Both the position numbers and the translations under genes were made by a program. The notes beneath the pieces were generated by a model, which was given only the letters and a program-made list of their open reading frames with translations, was not told the DNA's origin and did not search any database. DNA of 48,023 nucleotides. Source: Deltaproteobacteria bacterium. Lineage in GTDB: Bacteria > Myxococcota_A > Polyangia > JAAYKL01. Position 1 is the stretch's first letter, and each line of letters opens with the position of its first letter. The stretch lies in the NCBI GenBank assembly GCA_030595125.1, contig JAUVDV010000040.1, forward strand, positions 1 to 48,023, given 5' to 3'. Positions 1-7,642 of the stretch are shown here, in pieces.

Positions 1-429
1 GGCGCGAAAATCCACGTCCGTCTGGATCATGATCTCCCCACCGGGGACCAGCAGTCTGACAAGATCCCGCCCCAACTCCTGCGTGACGACCATCCGCTTG
101 GCATGCTTCGCCTTCCACCAGGGATCCGGGAAGTTGATGAAGACGCGTTCGAAACACCGGTCCGGCTGCATCCGTTTCAGCAGGGCGCGGGCGTCCCCGT
201 GACGAACGATGACGTTCCCTAGAGCCCTCTTTTGAGCACGTGACTCGACGAGGTGAACCCACTTTCTCCTCGTCTCTATTCCCAGGATTGTCGCCTCGGG
301 GCGATACAGGGCACGCTCCATAATGAAGCGCCCCTTGCCGAATCCGATCTCCAACTCCAGCGGCCTTCCACGCCCGAGAATCTCCTCGAGGTGGATAGGA
401 CCCTCCTGTGAAAACACGGGAACATCCAT
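1..429 (-). CDS. trmB: tRNA (guanine-N7-)-methyltransferase, N-terminal part (cut by window edge)
   Basis: The first 143 codons of TrmB, which uses SAM to methylate guanine 46 in the variable loop of tRNAs. The SAM-binding glycine motif is visible (LELEIGFGKGRF, about residues 22-33), followed by the acidic end of strand 2 (ILGIETRRKWV) and the family signature FPDPWWKAKHAKR. The C-terminal third lies beyond position 1, so the gene is partial only because of the window. I used the ATG at 429. An in-frame TTG at 471 overlaps the lon stop as TTGA and would add 14 residues; neither has a strong ribosome binding site. The gene lies directly downstream of lon and is probably co-transcribed with it. 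The family assignment is safe; the start is not. Confidence 0.9.
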   Translation of the reverse strand, partial: MDVPVFSQEGPIHLEEILGRGRPLELEIGFGKGRFIMERALYRPEATILGIETRRKWVHLVESRAQKRALGNVIVRHGDARALLKRMQPDRCFERVFINFPDPWWKAKHAKRMVVTQELGRDLVRLLVPGGEIMIQTDVDFRA

Positions 430-467
430 GTACGGTTTTTGCGATTCGCTCCCGTCGAGATCCGGAT

Positions 468-2804
468 TCAACTGCTCTTTGCCTCGTCGTTTTCGCTCTC
501 CAGGGTCACGTCCAGAATCTCCTCCATCCGGTGCACGAACACCAGATCCAGATCCTCCAGGATCTCCTCGGGGATATCGGGCTTGTCCTTCTTGTTGCGG
601 TCCGGAAGCACGATGGTCTTGATGCCGGCGCGATGGGCAGAAAGCACCTTCTCCTTGATGCCGCCGACGGGAAGCACGAGCCCCCGCAATGTGATCTCTC
701 CGGTCATCGCCACGTCGGGCCTTACCCGTCTGTCCGAAAACAGTGAAACCAGGGCGGTCAGCATGGCCGAACCCGCGCTCGGCCCGTCCTTGGGGACGCT
801 TCCGGCGGGAACGTGAATGTGCACGTCGTACTTCTCGCTGAAATCGGGATCCAGGCCCAGTTTCACCGCGTTTGCCCGGACGTAAGAGAGCGCGGTCTGG
901 GTTGACTCCTTCATGACATCGCCGAGTTGACCCGTCATCGTCATCTTTCCCGAACCCTTCATCTTGGTGGCCTCGATGAATATGATCTCTCCTCCGTTTG
1001 GGGTCCAGGCCAGGCCCGTGGCCACGCCGGGCACCGCGCAACGATCGGCCATCTCCGGCTCGTAGCGAACCGGCCCGAGGACCTCCGTGACGAACTCGTC
1101 GTTCGCCTCGAACACGCCGTCCCCCTGCCCCTTCGCCACCTTTACAGCGACGGAGCGACACACGGCAGCGATCTCTCTTTCGAGATTCCTCACGCCCGCC
1201 TCGCGGGTGTACGAATCGATAATCCGGTATACCCCATCGTCCTTGAAAAGTAGCTTGTCCTCGTCGAGTCCGTGCTCGGTGGTCTGTTTGGGGATGGTGA
1301 AGCCAAACGCGATGCGCTTCTTCTCCTCGCGGGTGTAGCCGGGGATCTCAATAACCTCCATCCGGTCGAGCAAGGCGTGGGGAACAGTGGCCAGCGTGTT
1401 CGCCGTGCCTATGAACATCACCTTGGAGAGATCGTACACCACCTCCAGATAATGGTCGGAGAAGGAGTTGTTCTGCTCGGGATCGAGCACCTCCAGCAAC
1501 GCCGACGCCGGATCTCCCCTGAAATCCGCCCCGAGCTTGTCCAGCTCGTCGAGCATGAACAGGGGGTTCACCGTCCCCGCCTTCTTCATACCCTGGATAA
1601 CCCGCCCGGGAAGCGCGCCCACGTATGTTCTGCGATGACCGCGAATCTCGGCCTCGTCGCGAATCCCCCCCAGCGATATCCGCACGAACTCCCGGCCGAT
1701 GGCCCTCGCGATGGAACGCCCCAGGGATGTCTTGCCCACACCGGGCGGCCCGACCAGACACAGGATGGGGCCCTTCTTGTTTGGATTGAGCTTGAGGACT
1801 GCGAGCTGCTCGATGATACGCCGCTTTACTTTCTCCAGGTCGTAATGATCCTCGTCGAGAACCTCCTGCACCTTGTCAACGTCCAGCTTGTCTTCCGTGG
1901 CCTTCTTCCACGGGATCTCCAGAAGCCAGTCCAGATAGGTACGCGAAACCGTGTACTCGGCGGAGGAGCTCTGCATATGCCGAAGCCGGCTCAGCTGCTT
2001 GCTGGCCATCTTCTCGGCCTCCGAACTCATGCCGCTATCCGAAATGCGATTTTTCAGTTCATCAATCTCGTCCTCGTCGTCCTCGCCTTCGCCGAGCTCT
2101 TCCCTGATGGTCTTGAGCTGTTGCCGGAGGAAGTACTCCCGCTGGCTGCGACCCATCTCCTCCTGCACGGACGAGGTGATCTCCTTCTTGACCTTCAGCA
2201 TCTCCAGTTGTTTGGTCAGCAACTTGAGGCAGATTCGAATCCTCCGCCCAACGTCCACCGCCTCGACGACTTCCTGTTTTTCCGCCACGTCCACGGTCAG
2301 ATTGGACGCGACCAGATCCGCCAGGATGCCCGGCTCCGTCACGTGATCGAGTATCCCTGTCGCCTCCTTGGGCAGGTTTGGCAGCAACGTTATCAACTGC
2401 CTTCCTGTCTCCTTCAAGCTCTGCGCAAGGGCCTCGATCTCCAGGTCTTCGTTTGGCTCGTCCGGTATGGTGAGCACTCGGGCCCGAAGATACGGATCCG
2501 TGTCGATCTCTTCCACAATCTGAAATCGCTCAACGCCTTGAAGGACGACCGAATAGTTGTTGTCACCCAGCTTGATCACCTTGAGGATCCGGGCGATGGT
2601 TCCCATCCTGTAGAGGTCGGACCAATCGGGATCCTCGGTCTGGGCAGATTTCTGGCTCAGCACTCCGATGATCTGCTCCTCGGTATCCGAAACCGACTCA
2701 ATTATCTTTATCGATTTCTCACGTCCGACATTTATGGGCACCACCGATGCCGGGAACATGACCGAGTTTCTCAAAGGTAATATGGGTAGCTTTTTTTCTG
2801 TCAT
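468..2804 (-). CDS. lon: ATP-dependent protease La (Lon)
   Basis: Cytoplasmic AAA+ serine protease that unfolds and degrades damaged and short-lived regulatory proteins. The 778 residues have the usual LonA plan: N-terminal LON substrate domain (about 5-200), a coiled helical linker with an acidic patch near 240-250, the AAA+ module with Walker A GPPGVGKT (352-359) and Walker B FMLDELDK (416-423), and the protease domain with catalytic Ser676 in PKDGPSAG and Lys719 in GGIKEKV. The 43-residue Ser-Lys spacing matches E. coli Lon. Length is normal. The ATG at 2804 starts the conserved TEKKLPILPLR segment; no clear Shine-Dalgarno precedes it. trmB follows closely. No CIRCE-type repeat is seen upstream, but an unusual hairpin lies at 2902-2932. 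Confidence 0.98.
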   Translation of the reverse strand: MTEKKLPILPLRNSVMFPASVVPINVGREKSIKIIESVSDTEEQIIGVLSQKSAQTEDPDWSDLYRMGTIARILKVIKLGDNNYSVVLQGVERFQIVEEIDTDPYLRARVLTIPDEPNEDLEIEALAQSLKETGRQLITLLPNLPKEATGILDHVTEPGILADLVASNLTVDVAEKQEVVEAVDVGRRIRICLKLLTKQLEMLKVKKEITSSVQEEMGRSQREYFLRQQLKTIREELGEGEDDEDEIDELKNRISDSGMSSEAEKMASKQLSRLRHMQSSSAEYTVSRTYLDWLLEIPWKKATEDKLDVDKVQEVLDEDHYDLEKVKRRIIEQLAVLKLNPNKKGPILCLVGPPGVGKTSLGRSIARAIGREFVRISLGGIRDEAEIRGHRRTYVGALPGRVIQGMKKAGTVNPLFMLDELDKLGADFRGDPASALLEVLDPEQNNSFSDHYLEVVYDLSKVMFIGTANTLATVPHALLDRMEVIEIPGYTREEKKRIAFGFTIPKQTTEHGLDEDKLLFKDDGVYRIIDSYTREAGVRNLEREIAAVCRSVAVKVAKGQGDGVFEANDEFVTEVLGPVRYEPEMADRCAVPGVATGLAWTPNGGEIIFIEATKMKGSGKMTMTGQLGDVMKESTQTALSYVRANAVKLGLDPDFSEKYDVHIHVPAGSVPKDGPSAGSAMLTALVSLFSDRRVRPDVAMTGEITLRGLVLPVGGIKEKVLSAHRAGIKTIVLPDRNKKDKPDIPEEILEDLDLVFVHRMEEILDVTLESENDEAKSS

Positions 2805-2901
2805 TTCGTATTGTTTCGTGTGTTTTCAGTCCCTGATTCTACCGCGTGGGACACAGTTATTCCAAACTCCCCGCACTGTCAAATCAAGGCGTTTCACACA
2901 G

Positions 2902-2932
2902 AAAGAATCCCTTTTTCGAAAAGGGTTTCTTT
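2902..2932. other. 13-bp AT-rich stem-loop between lon and the divergent small gene
   Basis: Arms 2902-2915 and 2919-2932 pair over 13 bp (AAAGAA, one T:T mismatch, CCCTTTT) around the 3-base loop TCG. The right arm ends in a T-run that continues past the stem, which resembles a rightward intrinsic terminator. However, no rightward gene ends here; in the leftward direction it would lie in the lon leader, about 100 bases before the ATG. The function is not known. It could block antisense read-through into the small gene or act as an RNA structure in the lon leader. Confidence 0.5.
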
Positions 2933-2975
2933 TTCCCTTGCAAGGTCGGGCTCAGCCCGTTACAAGAGATGAAAT

Positions 2976-3005
2976 TTGACACAAGGCGGGCCTGAGTGGT
3001 ACATT
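2976..3005 (+). promoter_or_regulatory. Sigma70-type promoter for the small membrane protein
   Basis: A perfect -35 (TTGACA, 2976-2981) is followed after 18 bp by the -10 TACATT (3000-3005). Transcription would start near 3012, about 40 bases before the ATG at 3055. It is one of the better promoter matches in the window and supports the small gene that follows. Confidence 0.55.
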
Positions 3006-3054
3006 GTCCTACGGGTAAGTCGGTGTCGGAGAGAGCCGCGGAAAAGGAAACCAC

Positions 3055-3240
3055 ATGATTCTGAAACTCGCACCTGTCGCACTTCTTCTTCTGGCAGCAC
3101 TGGTTCCGCTCTGCACAGGCACCGTGTGGGGTAATGTTCTCTTGCTGTTTATCGTTTCCGGCATCTTTTTCGGCACCATTTCCCTTGGACAGTGCCCCCC
3201 TCCAAAGGAGAGCAGAGCTCTGGCGAACAACAAGACCTGA
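3055..3240 (+). CDS. Small hydrophobic membrane protein (61 aa), unknown function
   Basis: I do not recognise this protein. It has a Lys at position 4, a hydrophobic stretch at about 5-21, a short polar break, a second hydrophobic stretch at about 28-45, and a polar Lys/Asn-rich tail with one Cys-Pro-Pro-Pro motif. This fits a two-span inner-membrane protein, or a signal peptide followed by one span. Support for a real gene is a TTGACA promoter (2976-3005) and the ribosome binding site AAGGAA seven bases before the ATG. The gene diverges from lon and precedes the TIGR04552-like gene by 43 bases, so the two may be co-transcribed. Confidence 0.55.
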   Translation: MILKLAPVALLLLAALVPLCTGTVWGNVLLLFIVSGIFFGTISLGQCPPPKESRALANNKT

Positions 3241-3283
3241 GCCTCTCATCTAGCCCTCCGCTTCGTTTCCAAGAGTTATTTAC

Positions 3284-4372
3284 GTGAACCCAAACGCAAC
3301 AATCCAACCGATGCAGTATCGTCATCTGGACAGCTTTTCGCTTTTCGATCTCGAAATGGCCCGCCTCGTTCTGCGGGGCGGAAGCGTGCTCGATTGGGTC
3401 AAGCTGAGCCTTACGAGTGACGAGATACAGGAATTGATCAGGTCTCATCGCCTCGATCTGGACGACCCCGAGGACCTGGCAATGGTCGAACGAATTCGCG
3501 ATGAAGCCATCGCCTATCTCAAGCGGGAGTACGATTTCCCCATTCCAAAGCCGCTGCGAATCGCCTCACTCCCCGACCTGCTGGAGATAGCCAGCGATCT
3601 ATCCAACCGCCATCGACAGCTCGGTGCCTGCACGCTCCTCAAGGCGATGCACGTGATCAATCACTTCGACGCGAGCGAGGCCAGGCAAGCCCTGGAGATG
3701 ACTGACCAGTCGCTCTTCTTTTCTGCGGAGGAGTTGATCTACAAGACCGTCAGCAAGATGATGGCCGATCAGCTTCCGGTGGTGGAGTTCATGGGAGGGC
3801 GCAAGCAGCGGTCGAGCATGGTGACCAAGTTACTCTCCAAGAACGATCCCCTCTCGGCGCAGCTCTTCGACAAAATGAGGTTCCGGGTGGTGACTGCCAC
3901 CAAGGATGACGTCCTTCCGACCATCGCTTTCCTGTGCAGAAACCTGTTCCCCTTCAACTATGTGCTGGGAAAAGAGTCGACCAACACCCTCCTGCCCTTC
4001 GGAACGTACTGTAGTAAAAACGAGCACCTGTCAGACCTGGTGGAGCGTTCACAGATGAACCCAAAAATCGAGAACTCCCTCCAGCCCATGTCCAACACCC
4101 ACTCGTCGCCCAACTACAAGGTGGTCCACTGGGTCGCGGACATGCCCCTCCGGATCCGGGATTACCACAACGCGTACAACACCGACGGCATCAATCCGAT
4201 TCCTCGCCCGATAATCTACGTCCGGGCCGAGGTGCAAATCCTCGATCGCCGCACCCACAGAACTAACGAGCGGGGACACGCTTCACACCGGCGCTACAAG
4301 GAAAGACAATCAGATTTCGTGCTCAACAGATTGAGGATCGGAACGCACGGCAAGCAACCAACCAAATCGTAA
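3284..4372 (+). CDS. TIGR04552 family protein (conserved in Myxococcota)
   Basis: A 362-residue soluble protein that resembles, from memory, the TIGR04552 family of unknown function found in myxobacteria. Shared features are an N-terminal LVLRGGSVLDW segment (about 28-38), the FPIPKPLRI stretch (about 85-93), the CTLLKAMHVINHFD helix, and the block KLLSKNDPLSAQLFDKMRFRVVT, which recalls the nucleotidyltransferase-like core of RelA/SpoT proteins. The end has a conserved-looking HASHRRYKERQ motif. No enzymatic role is established here. The GTG at 3284 is used, with a weak AAGAG upstream; an ATG at 3311 (MQYRHLD) is an alternative. An AT-rich inverted repeat at 4372-4392 (AAAAAATGGCCATT, then T-run) may terminate the transcript. 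Confidence 0.72.
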   Translation: MNPNATIQPMQYRHLDSFSLFDLEMARLVLRGGSVLDWVKLSLTSDEIQELIRSHRLDLDDPEDLAMVERIRDEAIAYLKREYDFPIPKPLRIASLPDLLEIASDLSNRHRQLGACTLLKAMHVINHFDASEARQALEMTDQSLFFSAEELIYKTVSKMMADQLPVVEFMGGRKQRSSMVTKLLSKNDPLSAQLFDKMRFRVVTATKDDVLPTIAFLCRNLFPFNYVLGKESTNTLLPFGTYCSKNEHLSDLVERSQMNPKIENSLQPMSNTHSSPNYKVVHWVADMPLRIRDYHNAYNTDGINPIPRPIIYVRAEVQILDRRTHRTNERGHASHRRYKERQSDFVLNRLRIGTHGKQPTKS

Positions 4373-4456
4373 AAAAATGGCCATTGTTTTTTAGCTATTT
4401 TTGGCGGCGGCTGACACTTAGACGAAAACATTTCTCCGTCACGAAAGGGTGTCATA

Positions 4457-5587
4457 ATGTTTTCGCTATTTGCCAAAACCCTTGTTGCGTTGTCGGTGCT
4501 CTGCATCGGCGTAGCCTCATGTAATGTCCCGGACGACCGCGATAGTGACGCAGGCGCGGATGCAGATTCCGACACAGACACAGACGCGGACACTGACACC
4601 GACGCGGATTCAGACACCGATACGGATACGGGTGTAGACCCCAACGACAAGGATGGGGATGGGTTCAGCCCTCCGGACGATTGCGACGATAACAACGAGT
4701 TCGTCAACCCGATGGCTATAGAGGATCTGGGCGACGAGGGCACCGGAGATCTGGTGGATAACGACTGCGACGGCGATACCGACGAGGAAGAAGGCATATG
4801 CGACTGCACAGGACTGGGCAACAGCGAGGCGGATCTAACAACTGCTCTTGACCTTTGTGATAATCGGTTCGTCCTTTCCGTCGGCAAGATCCTCACCTCC
4901 TCGGGGGGCGACGTGGCCTTCGACACGCTCACCCACCAGGGCTCCAATACGTGCATCTTGCCCACGAACGGCTGTGAGATGGCCGTCATCAGTTCCGGAC
5001 CGGTGGGCCAGTCCAACCCAAATCAGGCGCAGGACATGGGCGGGGGAATGGCCGATATTTCCCTGGACCCCATAACCGATTTCATGGGCAATAACCCCAC
5101 AACCTCCATCCCCTATGCATCTTGCGACGTCACCCAGATCGAGCTGACCCTCGTCGCCCCCACCAACGCTCTCGGGTTCTCCTTCGACTCCCTGTTCGGT
5201 TCGGCGGAGTACGACGAGTGGATCGGCGATGGATTCAACGATGCGTTCTATGCGATCGTGGAGGACGCCAACCTCAACGGCGGATCGACCACCAATATCG
5301 TGTTCGATGATCTGGGCGTGGAGGTCGAGGTTGACAATAACTTCTTCGAGAACGCCTCTTACCCCTGCGACGAGACCGGCTCAGGCTGGGAACCTGCGAT
5401 TTCCGGGGTCTCCGGTTCCACCGGATGGTTGCGCACCACCTGGGAGGTTGTCCCCGGAACCACCTTCAAGATCACGTTCTCAATCCACGACGAGGGCGAC
5501 TGCGCCTGGGACTCCATCGCCTTCATCGACAACTTCACGTGGTCCACCCAGCCCGTGGAGCCCGGCACCGACCCGATTATCGAGTAA
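4457..5587 (+). CDS. Secreted lipoprotein with Asp/Thr linker, MopE metal-binding motif and choice-of-anchor-L-like domain
   Basis: A 376-residue surface lipoprotein. The signal peptide ends in a lipobox (GVASC, acylated Cys22). A low-complexity Asp/Thr/Ala tract (about 24-60) serves as a flexible acidic linker. Next is a MopE-type putative metal-binding motif, DKDGDGFSPPDDCDDN then DNDCDGDTDEEEG (about 63-112), with paired Cys. The remaining 250 residues look like the choice-of-anchor L domain: FSFDSLFGSAEYDEW, then GFNDAFYAIV, and a late SIAFIDNFTW. The ATG at 4457 is preceded by AAAGGG. The protein is likely exposed on the outer membrane and may bind calcium or copper-like ions; the ligand is not known. 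Two other DTD-type or related lipoproteins lie at 19964-21199 and 46957-47790. Confidence 0.85.
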   Translation: MFSLFAKTLVALSVLCIGVASCNVPDDRDSDAGADADSDTDTDADTDTDADSDTDTDTGVDPNDKDGDGFSPPDDCDDNNEFVNPMAIEDLGDEGTGDLVDNDCDGDTDEEEGICDCTGLGNSEADLTTALDLCDNRFVLSVGKILTSSGGDVAFDTLTHQGSNTCILPTNGCEMAVISSGPVGQSNPNQAQDMGGGMADISLDPITDFMGNNPTTSIPYASCDVTQIELTLVAPTNALGFSFDSLFGSAEYDEWIGDGFNDAFYAIVEDANLNGGSTTNIVFDDLGVEVEVDNNFFENASYPCDETGSGWEPAISGVSGSTGWLRTTWEVVPGTTFKITFSIHDEGDCAWDSIAFIDNFTWSTQPVEPGTDPIIE

Positions 5588-5627
5588 TCGCCAAACACCA
5601 CATAATGAGCGAGGGGTTGAGGCGGAA

Positions 5628-5703
5628 AACCTCACACCCGACCCCTCTCCCGCAAGCGGAGAACCTCACCCCCGACCCCTCTCCCGCAAGCGGAGAGGGG
5701 AGA
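5628..5703. repeat. Two tandem 34-bp palindromic repeats, left flank of the DUF559 gene
   Basis: Two direct copies of a 34-bp unit (5628-5661 and 5662-5695) begin AACCTCACMCCCGACC. The second copy is complete: CCCCTCTCCCGC, loop AA, GCGGAGAGGGG forms a GC-rich hairpin with one bulged C, extending to 5703. The first copy stops at GGAG, so the next copy has been joined onto a truncated stem. Related units lie on the other side of the DUF559 gene at 6159-6262. Confidence 0.9.
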
Positions 5704-5765
5704 AAGAAATGGGAAATGGGCGTATAAAATGGGAAATAGCGACTATGGAATAGGATAGAGGCAAG

Positions 5766-6128
5766 GTGTCGAAACGTGAGTTGATAGAGTTGGCGCGAGA
5801 GATGCGCAAGAACCCCACTCCTTCCGAGGAAGTATTTTGGCAGGCTGTACGCAGCCGTCGCCTCAACGGCGTCAAGTTCCGCAGACAGCAAGTCATTGAG
5901 CAGTTTATAGTCGACTTCTTCGTTCCATCGCATCGTCTCATCATCGAGATCGATGGCGGCGTTCATCGTGGTCGCGAGGAGCACGACAGTTTGCGCGAGC
6001 AATTTTTAATGGACTGTGGACTTCGGGTGTTGCGCTTCAGGTCCGGTGACTTGGAACTTCGACTCGACCATGTCCTGGACACGGTCCGTACAATTTTACT
6101 CGAAATAGAGGGGGAACAAACACTGTGA
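5766..6128 (+). CDS. DUF559 (Vsr-like PD-(D/E)XK) endonuclease-domain protein
   Basis: A 120-residue protein of the DUF559 family, which is related to very-short-patch-repair endonucleases. Family marks are RKNPTPSEEVFWQAVR (about 13-28), FRRQQVIEQFIVDFF (about 38-52), the acidic LIIEIDGGVH motif (about 57-66) with the likely catalytic Asp/Glu, and LRVLRFRSGDLE near residues 86-97. Length is typical. The start is a GTG with AGAGG five bases upstream. An inverted repeat (CACTGTG 6121-6127, CACAGTG 6140-6146) overlaps the stop codon. Palindromic repeats on both sides suggest that gene and repeats form one mobile or selfish unit. The true substrate of DUF559 proteins is not known. Confidence 0.88.
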   Translation: MSKRELIELAREMRKNPTPSEEVFWQAVRSRRLNGVKFRRQQVIEQFIVDFFVPSHRLIIEIDGGVHRGREEHDSLREQFLMDCGLRVLRFRSGDLELRLDHVLDTVRTILLEIEGEQTL

Positions 6129-6158
6129 CTTGATCAGGCCACAGTGATTCCCCCTCTC

Positions 6159-6284
6159 AAACCTCACCCCCGACCCCTCTCCGGTAAACGGAGAGGGGAG
6201 CATAAAATGAGAGAACGCCGATTCCCCCTCTCCACCTGATGGAGAGGGGGCAGGGGGTGAGGTGTGTGAGAGGGACGTGAGGTT
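6159..6284. repeat. Palindromic repeats in opposite orientation, right flank of the DUF559 gene
   Basis: Unit B1 (6159-6200) runs the same way as the left copies: CCTCACCCCCGACC then the hairpin CCCCTCTCCG, loop, CGGAGAGGGG. Unit B2 (6224-6262) is inverted: CCCCCTCTCCACCTGATGGA then GAGGGGGCAGGGGGTGAGGT. ATTCCCCCTCTC occurs twice (6147-6158, 6221-6232). The region ends with GTGAGGTT (6277-6284), the reverse complement of the AACCTCAC that opens the left flank at 5628, so the whole 657-bp block has inverted ends. Confidence 0.85.
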
Positions 6285-6315
6285 GGAATAGTACCCCCGC
6301 ACAACGGTTTCCTTC

Positions 6316-6345
6316 TTGATACCGCTCCCCCATGGGGGATATAAG
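6316..6345 (+). promoter_or_regulatory. lepB promoter with a 12-bp palindrome in the spacer
   Basis: The -35 TTGATA (6316-6321) and -10 TATAAG (6340-6345) are 18 bp apart. The spacer contains the perfect palindrome CCCCCATGGGGG (6327-6338), placed where a repressor, or a MerR-like activator acting on the spacer, could bind. Transcription would start near 6352, about 25 bases before the lepB start. Confidence 0.55.
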
Positions 6346-6377
6346 AAACCACAATTCGCTTTCGAGGAGCAACCGTC

Positions 6378-7634
6378 TTGAATTTTCGATACTTCGCGTA
6401 CAAGTTCTGGTACCTGATGTGGTTTGTACTCATCCCGTTCGTTCTGTCCTGGGTGGTGATCGATATCCTTGATCGATTGGAGGTCGTGGACGAGTTTGAA
6501 CCCTGGTACGTGCTGGCGTTCTTCGCCGTGCTGGTGGTGGTGGTCTACTCACTGCGAGACAGGCTCCCCTTCTGGCGGGACAACGATCCAAACAGCCCGT
6601 TCAACCGAGGCCACAGGGCCAAGGCAGCCGCGCATCTCCTCAAGCGGGTGAAGAAGATCCTTGAAAAGAAAGGCTACAAGGTTTCGGAACGCGGGCGAAC
6701 GGAGTTGAACACTACCATCGGATCCCTCGAAAAAGCCCTCGACTCGGAAGACCACGACAAGATCTCCAATCTGGCGCAGAAGCTCGAGGACAAATCCAAC
6801 CGGCACATGCCGTTCGCGCGCAAGAGCGCCGCGAGGGAGTACTTCGAATCCATCGGCGTCGCGGTGTTGGTCGCGGTCTTCCTGCGGCTGTTCGCGGTAG
6901 AGGCATTCAAAATACCGAGCGAGTCCATGGTGCCCACGCTGATGGTGGGAGATCACATTTTCGTTAGCAAGTACCTCTACGGCATTTCACTGCCCTTCAC
7001 CAACAAGCGCCTGGTTCGCTTCTCGGATCCGAAACATGGTGAGGTCGTCGTTTTCGTAAAGCCTTCCCTCCAGGAGCAAACCGGCTCGCCGGCCACGGCC
7101 CGCTTGCCGGACTTCCTCGACGATTACGAGATGATCGGGAAGGACTTCATCAAGCGCATAGTGGCGCTCCCGGGGGACACGGTGGAGATGCGACAGGATG
7201 TCCTCTTCATCAATAAAAAGGAGATCCCCAGGTGCCGAGTGGGCACCCGCACATACCGTTCCCTCAACCACTACCGGGACAAGTGGGAGGACCACGAGGG
7301 GGATCTATGGATGGAGAAGCACGGGGAATATCTCTACACAATCGTGGAAGAAACGGACGGGCGGCAGGATGACTTCGGACCCATCCAGGTCCCTGACGAT
7401 CAGGTCTTCGTGCTCGGGGACAACCGGGACAACTCCAACGACTCCAGATACTGGGGATCGGTTCCATTTGACAACATCAAGGGGCGTGCTGGCATGATAT
7501 GGTGGTCCAACAGGCGTCCGCACGGGTTCCAATGGGATCGATTCGGCGATTTCATCATGCATATGCCCGAGCTGACAGATGAACAGAAGGCCGCGCTCGA
7601 CAAGTGCGCGTTGAACGGCCCGACAGGAAAGTGA
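6378..7634 (+). CDS. lepB: Signal peptidase I
   Basis: Membrane-bound Ser/Lys protease that removes signal peptides from secreted proteins. Two transmembrane segments lie at about 9-30 and 43-58, followed by a charged 95-residue cytoplasmic insert (about 60-155) and a third hydrophobic segment (about 158-176) leading into the catalytic domain. Catalytic Ser183 sits in PSESMVPT and Lys259 in KRIVALPGD; the box E motif GDNRDNSNDSRYWG is intact. At 418 residues it is longer than the usual 220-320, because of the N-terminal membrane region and the insert. The start is TTG, with GAGGAG nine bases upstream. It has its own promoter (6316-6345), and an outer-membrane barrel gene follows immediately. 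Confidence 0.95.
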   Translation: MNFRYFAYKFWYLMWFVLIPFVLSWVVIDILDRLEVVDEFEPWYVLAFFAVLVVVVYSLRDRLPFWRDNDPNSPFNRGHRAKAAAHLLKRVKKILEKKGYKVSERGRTELNTTIGSLEKALDSEDHDKISNLAQKLEDKSNRHMPFARKSAAREYFESIGVAVLVAVFLRLFAVEAFKIPSESMVPTLMVGDHIFVSKYLYGISLPFTNKRLVRFSDPKHGEVVVFVKPSLQEQTGSPATARLPDFLDDYEMIGKDFIKRIVALPGDTVEMRQDVLFINKKEIPRCRVGTRTYRSLNHYRDKWEDHEGDLWMEKHGEYLYTIVEETDGRQDDFGPIQVPDDQVFVLGDNRDNSNDSRYWGSVPFDNIKGRAGMIWWSNRRPHGFQWDRFGDFIMHMPELTDEQKAALDKCALNGPTGK

Positions 7635-7642
7635 TTTCGAGG

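Noticed and set aside
1272-2780. 502-codon plus-strand reading frame
   Set aside because: It is the antisense of lon, produced by high GC third positions; lon is intact and highly conserved.
2884-3249. 121-codon minus-strand frame upstream of lon
   Set aside because: It overlaps the promoter and the small plus-strand gene, and shows no conserved or membrane features.
4294-5016. 240-codon Ser-rich minus-strand frame
   Set aside because: The Ser/Val repeats are the reverse complement of the Asp/Thr tract of the lipoprotein gene.
5628-6284. Possible CRISPR array
   Set aside because: The repeats are few, adjacent or inverted, with no regular unique spacers and no cas genes.
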